A stretch of DNA of 64,000 bases from Luteimonas sp. MC1750 (GTDB lineage Bacteria; Pseudomonadota; Gammaproteobacteria; Xanthomonadales; Xanthomonadaceae): contig NZ_CP067113.1 of the NCBI RefSeq assembly GCF_016615955.1, positions 1,736,001 to 1,800,000 of the forward strand, written 5' to 3'. The notes beneath the pieces are model-generated. The model had not been told where the DNA came from. It made no database searches and saw only the letters and a program-made list of their open reading frames with translations. The position numbers and the translations under genes were made by a program. Below are positions 29,368 through 36,775 of the stretch, one piece after another. Within the stretch, counting starts at the first letter, position 1. Every line of letters begins with the position of its first letter.

Positions 29368-29981
29368 ACACGCCCCTGCCGCCTGGAGCCCCCTTGCCGG
29401 GCGCGCCTGTGCCCGGAGTGCCGCCCACCGGCGGACGCCGCCTGCTGGCCGTCCTGCTGGTCGGGGGCTTCGTGGCCCTGCTGGTGCTGCTGGCCTGGGG
29501 CGTGAGCCGCTCCGACCGCCCCGACCGCGAGTCCCTGCCCTCGCCGCTGATCGGCAAGGCGGCGCCGCAGTTCTCGCTGCCGGTCCTGCATGACGCCAGC
29601 TACCGCGTCGGCAGCGGGGACCTGCGCGGCCAGCCCTACATCCTCAACGTGTGGGGCAGCTGGTGCCCGGGCTGCCAGGAGGAGCATCCGGTCCTGGCGC
29701 GCTACGCGGAAACCAAGAAGATCCGCGTGGTCGGCTACAACTGGAAGGACGAGCCCGCCGACGCGCTGCGCTGGCTGGAGCAGTTCGGCAATCCCTACTG
29801 GGTGGTGATCACCGACTACGAAGGCGAGACGGCCATCGAGTGGGGGATCTACGGCGCGCCCGAGACCTTCCTCGTCGACGCCGAGGGCATCGTGCGCTGG
29901 AAGCACGTCGGCCCGCTGACCGACGCGATCGTCGACGATGTGCTCGCGCCGATGGTCGCCGGGCTGGAGTCCGGCGGATGA
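29364..29981 (+). CDS. ccmG: Thiol:disulfide interchange protein DsbE/CcmG
   Basis: This membrane-anchored periplasmic thioredoxin keeps apocytochrome cysteines reduced for heme attachment. The active site is WGSWCPGCQEEHP, and the cis-proline loop is IYGAPETFLVD. The anchor LLAVLLVGGFVALLVLLAWG is preceded by a Pro-rich N-terminal extension of about 25 residues (PLPPGAPLPGAPVPGVPPTGG), longer than in most homologues. The start overlaps the ccmF stop (ATGA), and its own stop overlaps ccmH. Confidence 0.95.
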   Translation: MNTPLPPGAPLPGAPVPGVPPTGGRRLLAVLLVGGFVALLVLLAWGVSRSDRPDRESLPSPLIGKAAPQFSLPVLHDASYRVGSGDLRGQPYILNVWGSWCPGCQEEHPVLARYAETKKIRVVGYNWKDEPADALRWLEQFGNPYWVVITDYEGETAIEWGIYGAPETFLVDAEGIVRWKHVGPLTDAIVDDVLAPMVAGLESGG

Positions 29982-30469
29982 GCGCGCGCGTGGCCCATGC
30001 CGCGAAGACCGTCCTGCTCGCCGGCGCGCTCGCACTGCTGGCCGCGGCCGGCCTGCTCGCACCGCAGTCCGCCGCCGCGCAGGCGGTGCGCAACGTCCAG
30101 CCACTGGAATTCCGCGACCGCGCCGAGGAACAGCGCTTCCACCAGCTCACCCTCGAATTGCGCTGCGTGATGTGCCAGAACCAGTCACTGGCCGATTCCG
30201 ACGCGCCGATCGCCCACGACCTGCGCCGCGAGGTGTTCAACCTCATGCGCGAAGGCCGCAGCGATGCCGAGATCAAGACCTTCCTCGTCGAGCGCTACGG
30301 CGAATTCGTGCTTTACCGCCCGCCGTTTGGCGGCGGCACCCTGCTGCTGTGGCTCGGTCCCGCGCTCGTGCTGCTGGCCGGCGCCGTGGTGCTGGTGGTC
30401 GTCGTGCGCCGGCGTGCCTCGGCCAACCGCGTCGCGACCGATCCCGTCGACGACGGACAGGAGTGGTGA
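29978..30469 (+). CDS. ccmH: Cytochrome c-type biogenesis protein CcmH (CcmL-like)
   Basis: CcmH is a redox protein that reduces apocytochrome c and works with CcmF. The 163-residue protein has a signal peptide, the family motif LRCVMCQNQSLADSDAPIAHDLRREV with its CxxC pair, and a C-terminal membrane anchor. It corresponds to the N-terminal half of E. coli CcmH; the TPR half is the separate gene downstream. Its stop shares one base with the next start. Confidence 0.95.
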   Translation: MSARVAHAAKTVLLAGALALLAAAGLLAPQSAAAQAVRNVQPLEFRDRAEEQRFHQLTLELRCVMCQNQSLADSDAPIAHDLRREVFNLMREGRSDAEIKTFLVERYGEFVLYRPPFGGGTLLLWLGPALVLLAGAVVLVVVVRRRASANRVATDPVDDGQEW

Positions 30470-31566
30470 TGACCGCGGTCTTCCTCCTCGTCGTGCTGCT
30501 CGTCGCGGTGCTGGCCACCGCCATGGTCGCCGCCCCGCTGCGACGTGCCTCGCCGCGCACCTGGCTGGTGGTGATGGCGGCGGTCCCGGTGCTGTCGCTG
30601 GGCCTGTACCAGACCCTCGGCACGCCCGCCGCGCTCGACCCCGCCGCCAGAAGACCGGTCGCCGATGGACTCGATGCCGCCACCCAGGTCGATCCGGCGG
30701 AGTTCGCCCAGGCCATCGCGGAGCTGCGCACGGAACTCGAACGCAATCCGGAGCAGCCCGAAGGCTGGGTGCTGCTTGCACGCTCGATGTCGGTCCAGGG
30801 TGACCATGCGGCCGCGCACGACGCCTACAGCCGGGCGCTGCGGCTGGTGCCGGACGAACCGGCGCTGATGGTCGAGGTCGCGCAGTCCAGCGCGCAGGCG
30901 CATCCGCAGAACCGCTTCAGCGACGACGCGGTGGCGCTGCTGCAACGCGCGCTGTCGCTACAGCCGGGCAACCAGCGCGCACGCTGGTTCCTGGGCGTCG
31001 CCCAGCGCCAGCGCGGCCTGGATGCCGAGGCGGCGGCCACTTGGGAAGGGCTGCTGCCACAGGTCGACGAAGCCACCGCTTCCAGCCTGCGGCCACAGAT
31101 CGCGCAGGCCCGCGAGGCCGCCGGCCTGCCGCCGCTGGACCAAGCCACGGCTCCCGCTGCGGGCATGGCCACGCCATCGTCCGACGCGACCGCGGCCCGC
31201 GGCTCCACGGCTGCGGGCACCGCCGCCGGCGGCCTGCGGATCCGCCTGAGCCTTGCGCCAGGCGTGGCCGAGCGGGTTGGCCCGGAGGCCACGGTCTTCG
31301 TCATGGCGCGCCACCCCGACGGGCCGCCGATGCCGGTCGCCGCCGAGCGCCACCCGGTGTCGGCCCTGCCGCTGGACATCGTGCTCGACGACGGCGACAG
31401 CCCGATGCCGACCCAGCTGCTCTCCCAGCTGGACGCGGCGGTCGTCTCGGCGCGGATCTCCGCGCGCGGCACGGTCGAACGCCGTGCCGATGACGTGGAA
31501 GCCGCTCCGGTGCGGGTCATCCTGCCCAACGCGGGCACGGTCGAGCTGGTGATCGGCGCGGAGTGA
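30469..31566 (+). CDS. ccmI: Cytochrome c biogenesis protein CcmI (CycH, TPR)
   Basis: CcmI is a membrane-bound TPR chaperone that delivers apocytochrome c to the CcmFH ligation complex. The 365-residue protein has two N-terminal membrane segments and TPR units around PEGWVLLARSMSVQGDHAAAHDAYSRALRLVPDEPALM and DDAVALLQRALSLQPGNQRARWFLG. An Ala/Thr-rich linker then leads to a C-terminal beta domain (IRLSLAPGVAERVGPEATVFVMARHPDGPPMPVA). Its ATG overlaps the ccmH stop by one base (TGATG). It is the last gene of the ccm series. Confidence 0.92.
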   Translation: MTAVFLLVVLLVAVLATAMVAAPLRRASPRTWLVVMAAVPVLSLGLYQTLGTPAALDPAARRPVADGLDAATQVDPAEFAQAIAELRTELERNPEQPEGWVLLARSMSVQGDHAAAHDAYSRALRLVPDEPALMVEVAQSSAQAHPQNRFSDDAVALLQRALSLQPGNQRARWFLGVAQRQRGLDAEAAATWEGLLPQVDEATASSLRPQIAQAREAAGLPPLDQATAPAAGMATPSSDATAARGSTAAGTAAGGLRIRLSLAPGVAERVGPEATVFVMARHPDGPPMPVAAERHPVSALPLDIVLDDGDSPMPTQLLSQLDAAVVSARISARGTVERRADDVEAAPVRVILPNAGTVELVIGAE

Positions 31567-31610
31567 GTCCGCGCACGCGGATCGGCGCCTCGACACTTCG
31601 GCCGCGGCGG

Positions 31611-31616
31611 TAAACT
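31611..31616 (+). promoter_or_regulatory. -10 box for leaderless metX-like transcript
   Basis: TAAACT ends seven bases before the ATG at 31624, and no ribosome site precedes the ATG. The transcript probably starts at the start codon. Confidence 0.5.
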
Positions 31617-31623
31617 GGCGCCC

Positions 31624-32739
31624 ATGACCGAATTCATCCCGCCCGGCACGCGCTGGATCGAGCTGCCCGCCGGCTTCGCCATGAAGCGCGGCGGCGTCCT
31701 GCCGCAGGGCCGCATCGCGTACGAGACCTGGGGCCGGCGCAATGCCGCCGGCGACAACTCCATCCTGATCCTCACCGGACTATCGCCGGACGCACACGCC
31801 GCGGCGAGCGCCCACGACCCCTCCCCCGGCTGGTGGGAGCCCATGGTCGGGCCCGGCAAGGCGATCGACACCGACCGCTGGCACGTGGTCTGCGTGAACT
31901 CGCTGGGCAGCTGCAAGGGATCCAGCGGCCCGGCGTCGGTCGACCCGGCCACCGGGCAGCCCTGGCGGCTCGCCTTTCCCGACGTCGCCATCGAGGACGT
32001 GGCCGACACGGCCGCCCACGTGGTGCGCGCGCTGGGCATCGGTCGGCTGGCCTGCGTCGTCGGCAACTCGATGGGTGGCATGGCGGCGCTGGCGCTGCTG
32101 GCGCGGCATCCCGGCATCTCGCGCAGCCACGTCAACGTGTCCGGCGCGGCGCGCGCGCTGCCGTTCTCGATCGCGATCCGATCGCTTCAGCGCGAAGCCA
32201 TTCGCCTGGACCCGCACTGGAACAACGGCGAGTACGACGAGGCGCGCTATCCCGAGAGCGGGATGCGCATGGCGCGCAAGCTCGGCGTCATCACCTATCG
32301 TTCGGCGCTCGAGTGGGACGGACGTTTCGGCCGCGTGCGCCTGGACTCCGACCGCCGCGACGACGAAGACCCGTTCGGGCTCGAGTTCGAGGTCGAGAGC
32401 TACCTCGAGGCGCACGCGCGGCGCTTCGTGCGCAACTTCGACCCGAACTGCTACCTCTACCTGAGCCGCTGCATGGACTGGTTCGACATCGGCGAATCCT
32501 GCGGCGGCACCACCGCCCAGGGCCTGGCGAAGATCCAGGTCGAGCGCGCGCTGGCGATCGGCGTGCAGACCGACATCCTGTTCCCGCTGCAGCAGCAGGA
32601 GGAGATCGCCGATGGCCTGCGCGCAGGCGGCGCGGCCTCGACGTTCCTGCCGCTGGAGTCGCCCCAGGGGCACGATGCCTTCCTGGTCGATTTCGCGCGT
32701 TTCTCTCCCGCGGTCGGCGACTTCCTGGCCGCGCTGTGA
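31624..32739 (+). CDS. metX: MetX-like homoserine/serine O-acyltransferase
   Basis: This 371-residue alpha/beta hydrolase-fold enzyme transfers an acyl group from acyl-CoA to the hydroxyl of homoserine or serine. The nucleophile is Ser149 in VVGNSMGGMAAL. The oxyanion region LTGLSPDAHAAA, the substrate loop CMDWFDIGESCGG and the C-terminal catalytic His in ESPQGHDAFLVD are present. In Xanthomonadales, published work (Bastard and co-workers) reassigned MetX homologues of this kind as serine O-succinyltransferases that feed cysteine rather than methionine synthesis. The GNSMGG rather than GGSMGG nucleophile elbow agrees with that group by recollection. The gene next door is a cysteine dioxygenase. 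The exact substrate remains to be shown. Confidence 0.88.
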   Translation: MTEFIPPGTRWIELPAGFAMKRGGVLPQGRIAYETWGRRNAAGDNSILILTGLSPDAHAAASAHDPSPGWWEPMVGPGKAIDTDRWHVVCVNSLGSCKGSSGPASVDPATGQPWRLAFPDVAIEDVADTAAHVVRALGIGRLACVVGNSMGGMAALALLARHPGISRSHVNVSGAARALPFSIAIRSLQREAIRLDPHWNNGEYDEARYPESGMRMARKLGVITYRSALEWDGRFGRVRLDSDRRDDEDPFGLEFEVESYLEAHARRFVRNFDPNCYLYLSRCMDWFDIGESCGGTTAQGLAKIQVERALAIGVQTDILFPLQQQEEIADGLRAGGAASTFLPLESPQGHDAFLVDFARFSPAVGDFLAAL

Positions 32740-32805
32740 GCCGGAAGCCGTCCGTTCGGGCCGCGGCATGCTGCGCCGCGGCGCGGGCGATGTGGCGGCC
32801 CGTCG

Positions 32806-32811
32806 TACACT
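32806..32811 (+). promoter_or_regulatory. -10 box for leaderless cysteine dioxygenase transcript
   Basis: TACACT ends seven bases before the ATG at 32819, the same spacing as for the metX-like gene, with no ribosome site between. Confidence 0.5.
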
Positions 32812-32818
32812 CTTCGCC

Positions 32819-33430
32819 ATGAGCAAGTCCAGCGAAGGCGCCGGCGGCGCCCTGCCCGACGTCCCGTTCCACGGTCGCGAGCGCCTGGTCGCCGGCATCG
32901 ACCAGGCCCTGGCGGCCGGTGACTGCCACGCGGTGACCGCGGCGCTGCGCGTCGTCATGTGCGAGCTGATCCGCGACCCGGGCGTGCGCCTGCCCGACTG
33001 CGTGCACAGCCCGATCGAGGACCACTACGCGCGCCGCGAGCTCTATCGCAGCCCGACGCACGGCTACAGCGTGGTGGCGATGACCTGGGGTCCCGGACAG
33101 GGCACGCCGATCCATGACCATGCCGGCTGCTGGTGCGTCGAGGGCGTCTGGGAAGGCGAACTCGAGATCACCCAGTTCGAGCTGGTCGAGCGCGACGGCG
33201 ACCGCTTCCGTTTCCGCTCCGCCGGCGGCCTGCAGGCAGGCCCCGGCAGCGCCGGCAGCCTGATCCCGCCGCACGAGTACCACACCATCCGCAACGCCGA
33301 TCCGAGGGCCATCGCCGTTTCGCTGCATGTCTACGAGGGACCGCTGGAGCAGTGCTCGCGATTCGAGCAGGCCTCGGGCGAGTGGTATCTGCGCGTCGAC
33401 ACCGCCTTGCGCACCGACCAGGCTGCATGA
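32819..33430 (+). CDS. Cysteine dioxygenase (Arg type, with Cys-Tyr cofactor residues)
   Basis: This 203-residue cupin uses mononuclear iron and oxygen to oxidise cysteine to cysteine sulfinate. Iron ligands are His99 and His101 (IHDHAGCWC) and His155 (PHEYHTIRN). Arg72 aligns with the cysteine-carboxylate-binding Arg60 of mammalian enzymes, and Ser168-His170-Tyr172 (SLHVY) with their Ser-His-Tyr triad. Cys106 falls five residues after the second His, the position of Cys93 that forms the Cys-Tyr crosslink in mammals. Many bacterial relatives have Gly there. These residues favour true cysteine rather than 3-mercaptopropionate dioxygenase. It follows the MetX-like gene after 79 bases but has its own -10 box. 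Confidence 0.88.
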   Translation: MSKSSEGAGGALPDVPFHGRERLVAGIDQALAAGDCHAVTAALRVVMCELIRDPGVRLPDCVHSPIEDHYARRELYRSPTHGYSVVAMTWGPGQGTPIHDHAGCWCVEGVWEGELEITQFELVERDGDRFRFRSAGGLQAGPGSAGSLIPPHEYHTIRNADPRAIAVSLHVYEGPLEQCSRFEQASGEWYLRVDTALRTDQAA

Positions 33431-33444
33431 GCTTCCGCTGCCGC

Positions 33445-33450
33445 TATACT
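33445..33450 (+). promoter_or_regulatory. -10 box of the tRNA-Leu gene
   Basis: TATACT lies 10 bases before the mature tRNA 5' end. No convincing -35 element was found at normal spacing. Confidence 0.5.
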
Positions 33451-33460
33451 TTGCGCCCGC

Positions 33461-33547
33461 GCCGGAATGGCGGAATCGGTAGACGCAGCGGACTCAAAAT
33501 CCGCCGCCCTTAAAAGCGTGTGGGTTCGAGTCCCACTTCCGGCACCA
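33461..33547 (+). tRNA. tRNA-Leu (anticodon CAA)
   Basis: The 87-base cloverleaf has acceptor stem GCCGGAA (33461-33467) paired with TTCCGGC (33537-33543), discriminator A and an encoded CCA end. The anticodon stem GCGGA/TCCGC encloses loop CTCAAAA, placing CAA at the anticodon, which reads UUG. A long variable arm (type II) and T-loop GGTTCGAGTCC fit leucine tRNA. It is a single tRNA gene, not part of a visible array. A short T-run follows at 33554-33559. Confidence 0.95.
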
Positions 33548-33736
33548 CGGTAGGATTTTTCTGACCCTCGAACGGGGCCAGCGCCGATACGGGCCTGGCG
33601 CGTGTCCGCGCATCATGTCCGCACCGGCAGCACAGCGCACCAACGGACGGAGCGCCGCCTACAGGGATGCATGGCCGTGGTCACTGACCACGGTGCTGGG
33701 CCGGATACCTCTCGCCTCATCGGCACCCCGCGCGGC

Positions 33737-33742
33737 TAACAT
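33737..33742 (+). promoter_or_regulatory. -10 box for leaderless NRDE gene transcript
   Basis: TAACAT ends six bases before the ATG at 33749, with no ribosome site between, implying a leaderless mRNA. Confidence 0.45.
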
Positions 33743-33748
33743 GGCCCC

Positions 33749-34546
33749 ATGTGCCTGATCGCCCTCGCCTGGCGCCAGCATCGCCACTGGCCGCTGGTCA
33801 TCGCCGCCAATCGCGACGAATTCCACGCCCGCCCCACCGCAGACGCCGGCCTCGATCCGGACGACCCCACGGTCTATGGTGGACGCGACCTCGTCCAGGG
33901 CGGCGGCTGGCTGCAGGTCTCTGCGCGTGGCCGGCTGGCCGCGGTCACCAACGTCCGCGACGGCCTTGGCGCCTGGGCGCAGCCGCGGTCGCGCGGATGG
34001 CTGGTCCGCGACTTCGTCCGCGGCGATCTCTCCGCCAGCGACTTCGCCGCCGGACCGGCCGCGGAAACCGGCTACGGTGCCTTCAACGCGCTGCTTTGGG
34101 ACGGATCCATGCTGGTCCATGCCAGCAACCATCCGGGCATGCAGCATGGCAACGTGGCGCCGGGCATCCACGCCATGTCCAACGGCGCCTTCGACGCGCC
34201 CTGGCCCAAGAGCATGGCGGCGACGCGCGCGCTGGAGACGTGGTTGGGCTGCGTCGCCGATATCGCGGATCCGCCTTGCACGGCCGACGTGCTGGAGCCG
34301 CTGTTCGCAGCCCTGGCCGACACGCAGGTGGCGCCCGACGCCGACCTGCCGGATACCGGCATCGGACTGGAGCTGGAACGCGCGCTTTCACCGCCCTTCG
34401 TCTCCAGCGGCGTGGAATACGGGACGCGCTGCAGCAGCGTGGTGCTGGTGGGTCGCCGACAGATCGTGTTCGCCGAACGGCGGTTCGGGCCACGGGGCGG
34501 CGCCATCGGCGGGAGCATCGCCCGTATTCCGCTGCCGGGCAGCTGA
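33749..34546 (+). CDS. NRDE family (TANGO2-like) protein
   Basis: This 265-residue protein begins MCLIALAW and holds the family signature ANRDEFHARPTA near residue 21. The N-terminal cysteine after Met suggests the Ntn-hydrolase-like architecture of the NRDE/TANGO2 family. Other landmarks are GGRDLVQGGGWLQVSARGRLAAVTNVRD, GYGAFNALLWDG and GTRCSSVVLVGR. Family members have been linked to heme trafficking and lipid homeostasis in eukaryotes; the bacterial role is unsettled. No signal peptide is seen. It is monocistronic between the tRNA and a convergent small gene. Confidence 0.9.
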   Translation: MCLIALAWRQHRHWPLVIAANRDEFHARPTADAGLDPDDPTVYGGRDLVQGGGWLQVSARGRLAAVTNVRDGLGAWAQPRSRGWLVRDFVRGDLSASDFAAGPAAETGYGAFNALLWDGSMLVHASNHPGMQHGNVAPGIHAMSNGAFDAPWPKSMAATRALETWLGCVADIADPPCTADVLEPLFAALADTQVAPDADLPDTGIGLELERALSPPFVSSGVEYGTRCSSVVLVGRRQIVFAERRFGPRGGAIGGSIARIPLPGS

Positions 34547-34550
34547 CGCG

Positions 34551-34952
34551 TCAGGGCGAGCTGGCGCGGCAGCGCAGCGGCGCGCTGTGCTCCAGGCCCT
34601 GCTCCCAGCCGTTGGGCCGGCGCAGCGCGATGGTGTCGTTGATGCAGGCCCGCTCCGCGCCGTCGCGCATCGCGGCAACCGGGCCTGGCAGCAGCACGAC
34701 GTCGCCCCCGCTGCTCGTCCCTACCGTCACCCTGGCCGCGTCATCGGCCGCGGCGTCGCCATCCGCCGTGCCGTCGGCCGGATCCTGCGGCACGGTCGCG
34801 ATCGCGGCCGCGGGCACATCGTCATCGGCGAAGGCGGCGCCTGCCAGGTGCCGCACGATGTCGGCCACCAGGATGCCCGCCGCGACCGCCAGCAGCACGG
34901 GCAGGAAAAGCGACCACGGGTCGCGGCTGTCGCGCGGGATGACTCGGTTCAT
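34551..34952 (-). CDS. Hypothetical membrane-anchored protein
   Basis: This 133-residue protein of unrecognised family has one hydrophobic segment near the N-terminus (LFLPVLLAVAAGILVADIVRHLAG) that is likely a membrane anchor. An Asp/Ala-rich low-complexity linker and a short C-terminal region with two cysteines (CINDTIALRRPNGWEQG, APLRC) follow. The cysteines could pair in the periplasm. GAGGGG lies about eight bases before the ATG at 34952. It ends four bases from the convergent NRDE gene. No function is proposed. Confidence 0.6.
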   Translation of the reverse strand: MNRVIPRDSRDPWSLFLPVLLAVAAGILVADIVRHLAGAAFADDDVPAAAIATVPQDPADGTADGDAAADDAARVTVGTSSGGDVVLLPGPVAAMRDGAERACINDTIALRRPNGWEQGLEHSAPLRCRASSP

Positions 34953-35039
34953 GGCGTGCCCCTCGGGAAGCGCCAGAGTAGCGCTTCGCGGCCCGGTCGC
35001 AGCCTCGGGTCAACCCGAGGAGACATCGCCATCGCACCG

Positions 35040-35516
35040 TCAATCCACCCGACCGTCCATCGGCGGACCTGGCCAGGGCCACCAGCCGCGCCCCGTCAGC
35101 GCATAGCGGTCGGCGGCCCGCTCGAAGCGGTTGCGCACGCCGATGCCGCCGCACAGGAAATACAAGGGCAGGAAAAACGGCCCCAGCGCCATGTACTGGT
35201 ACACGTGCGCGCGTTCGTGGTCGGCCAGGCGCACGGTGCGCTGCTCGCACAGGCCTGCCCTGTGTGCATAGGTCAGGCAGTCGCCGTCCAGGCTGTCGCC
35301 GGTGTGCAGGATCACGTTGCCCAGCGTGAGCGCGCCTCCCGGACCCCAGGGCACGCCGTCGAAGGCCAGCGCGAGATCCCCGGCGCGCAGCCGCATCCGG
35401 GCACCGAACGGGAGCGCGGCCAGGCCGACGGCCAGTCCGGCCACGGTGTTGGGCAGCGCCCACGCCATGCCCAGGATCCCGACGGTCAGGCGTGCCGCGC
35501 GCCTGTGCGCGCTCAA
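35040..35516 (-). CDS. Hypothetical membrane protein with HExxH motif
   Basis: This 158-residue protein has hydrophobic segments near residues 10-36 and 115-130 and the sequence DHERAHVYQY, which contains a zincin-like HExxH. Peptidase activity is not implied without further support. The start is taken as TTG at 35516 because GAGGA lies three bases upstream and the TTG overlaps the pspC stop by four bases (TTGA). The GTG at 35540 has no ribosome site. Two cysteines flank the motif. It is the last gene of a likely phaE-phaC-pspC series. Confidence 0.6.
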   Translation of the reverse strand: MSAHRRAARLTVGILGMAWALPNTVAGLAVGLAALPFGARMRLRAGDLALAFDGVPWGPGGALTLGNVILHTGDSLDGDCLTYAHRAGLCEQRTVRLADHERAHVYQYMALGPFFLPLYFLCGGIGVRNRFERAADRYALTGRGWWPWPGPPMDGRVD

Positions 35517-35713
35517 CCGTCCTCGGGCATCAGCAGCCACAGGACCAGGTAGACCAGGATGCCGGGGAAGGCCGCCGACAGCACCGAGGCGACCACGTAG
35601 ACGACGCGCAGAAGGGTCGAACTCCAGCCGAAGCGCCGCGCGATCCCGCCGACCACGCCCGCGAGCACGCGGTCGTCCAGCGGACGTGCCAGCCGTGGGC
35701 GCACGCTGCTCAT
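35513..35713 (-). CDS. PspC domain-containing protein
   Basis: This 66-residue single PspC domain has the consensus RPLDDRVLAGVVGGIARRFGWSSTLLRVVYVVASVLSAAFPGILVYLVLWLLMP. PspC domains are small membrane proteins tied to envelope-stress sensing. The ATG overlaps the phaC stop by four bases (ATGA), so it is translationally coupled to the polyhydroxybutyrate synthase genes. This pairing may link granule or membrane state to stress, which is inference. Confidence 0.88.
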   Translation of the reverse strand: MSSVRPRLARPLDDRVLAGVVGGIARRFGWSSTLLRVVYVVASVLSAAFPGILVYLVLWLLMPEDG

Positions 35714-36774
35714 CGCTGCGACAGCCAACCGTGGATCGCGTCCGGCACTTCCTTCTGCGCCCGGCCCGAAACGTAGATGCCGATGTGGCCGCCGCGGAAC
35801 GACAGCTCGGAGTAATCGTCGGTGCCTACCAGCCCGCGCAGCGGCCTGGACGCCGACGGCGGCACCAGGTGGTCCTGCTCGGCGAAGATGTTGAGCACCG
35901 GCATCTCGACCATGCCCAGGTGCACCTCGCGGCCGCCGATCTCGATGCCGCCTTCGACGAAGCCGTTGCCCTGGTAATACATGGTGATGAACTGGCGGAA
36001 GGCTTCGCCGGCCTGGTCCGGTGAATCGAAGATCCACTTCTCCATGCGCAGGAAGTCTTCCATCGCCGCCTTGTCGTCGAGGATGTCGGCCATGCCGACG
36101 TACTTCTGCACGAACAGGCGCCACGGCTTCAGCGTCAGGTAGCACATGTTCATCAGGTCGGCCGGGACGTTGCCGAGGGTGTCGACGAACAGGTCGACGT
36201 CCATCCCGCGGGTCCAGTTCGACAGCATGTTGTCCGGAGTGTGGAAATCCACCGGCGTGACCATGGTGATGAGGTTGCGCACCTTCTCCGGGTTGAGCGC
36301 GGCGTAGCTCAGCGAGAACGCACCGCCCTGGCAGATGCCGAGCAGGTTGATCGCGTCGACGTCGTACTCGCCGCGCAGGTGGTCGACCGCGCCGCCGATG
36401 AAGCGCTCGATGTAGTCCTCGAGGTCGAGGAAGCGGTCCGAGCGGTCGGGGTAGCCCCAGTCGATGATGTAGACGTCCTGCCCGCGCGCGAGCAACTGGC
36501 GCACCAGCGACTTGTTGTCCTGCAGGTCGACCATGTAGGGGCGGTTGACCAGGGCGTAGGCGATCAACAGCGGCACGCGCACCGTGGGTTCGCGCTCGCC
36601 GATGAAGCGGTAGAGCACCACCTTGCCATCGCGCCAGACCTCCTCGCGCCGCGTGGCGCCGAAGTCGACGTCGTCGACCTCGCGCAGCACCTGCAGTCCG
36701 GCGGTGAGCTTCTGCTGCAGGCGGAGCGCCTCCTCGGCCAGGCTCGCGGGCGTGATGTTGAGCGGACCGTACAT
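35710..36774 (-). CDS. phaC: Class III polyhydroxyalkanoate synthase subunit PhaC
   Basis: PhaC polymerises 3-hydroxyacyl-CoA (chiefly 3-hydroxybutyryl-CoA) into polyester granules. The 354-residue size and presence of PhaE mark class III. The lipase-like box is GICQGG with nucleophile Cys148. The catalytic Asp is expected in IFAEQDHLVPP and the His in RGGHIGIYVSG. The N-terminus lacks the long extension of class I enzymes. phaE ends one base upstream on the same strand. Confidence 0.95.
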   Translation of the reverse strand: MYGPLNITPASLAEEALRLQQKLTAGLQVLREVDDVDFGATRREEVWRDGKVVLYRFIGEREPTVRVPLLIAYALVNRPYMVDLQDNKSLVRQLLARGQDVYIIDWGYPDRSDRFLDLEDYIERFIGGAVDHLRGEYDVDAINLLGICQGGAFSLSYAALNPEKVRNLITMVTPVDFHTPDNMLSNWTRGMDVDLFVDTLGNVPADLMNMCYLTLKPWRLFVQKYVGMADILDDKAAMEDFLRMEKWIFDSPDQAGEAFRQFITMYYQGNGFVEGGIEIGGREVHLGMVEMPVLNIFAEQDHLVPPSASRPLRGLVGTDDYSELSFRGGHIGIYVSGRAQKEVPDAIHGWLSQR

Positions 36775-36775
36775 G

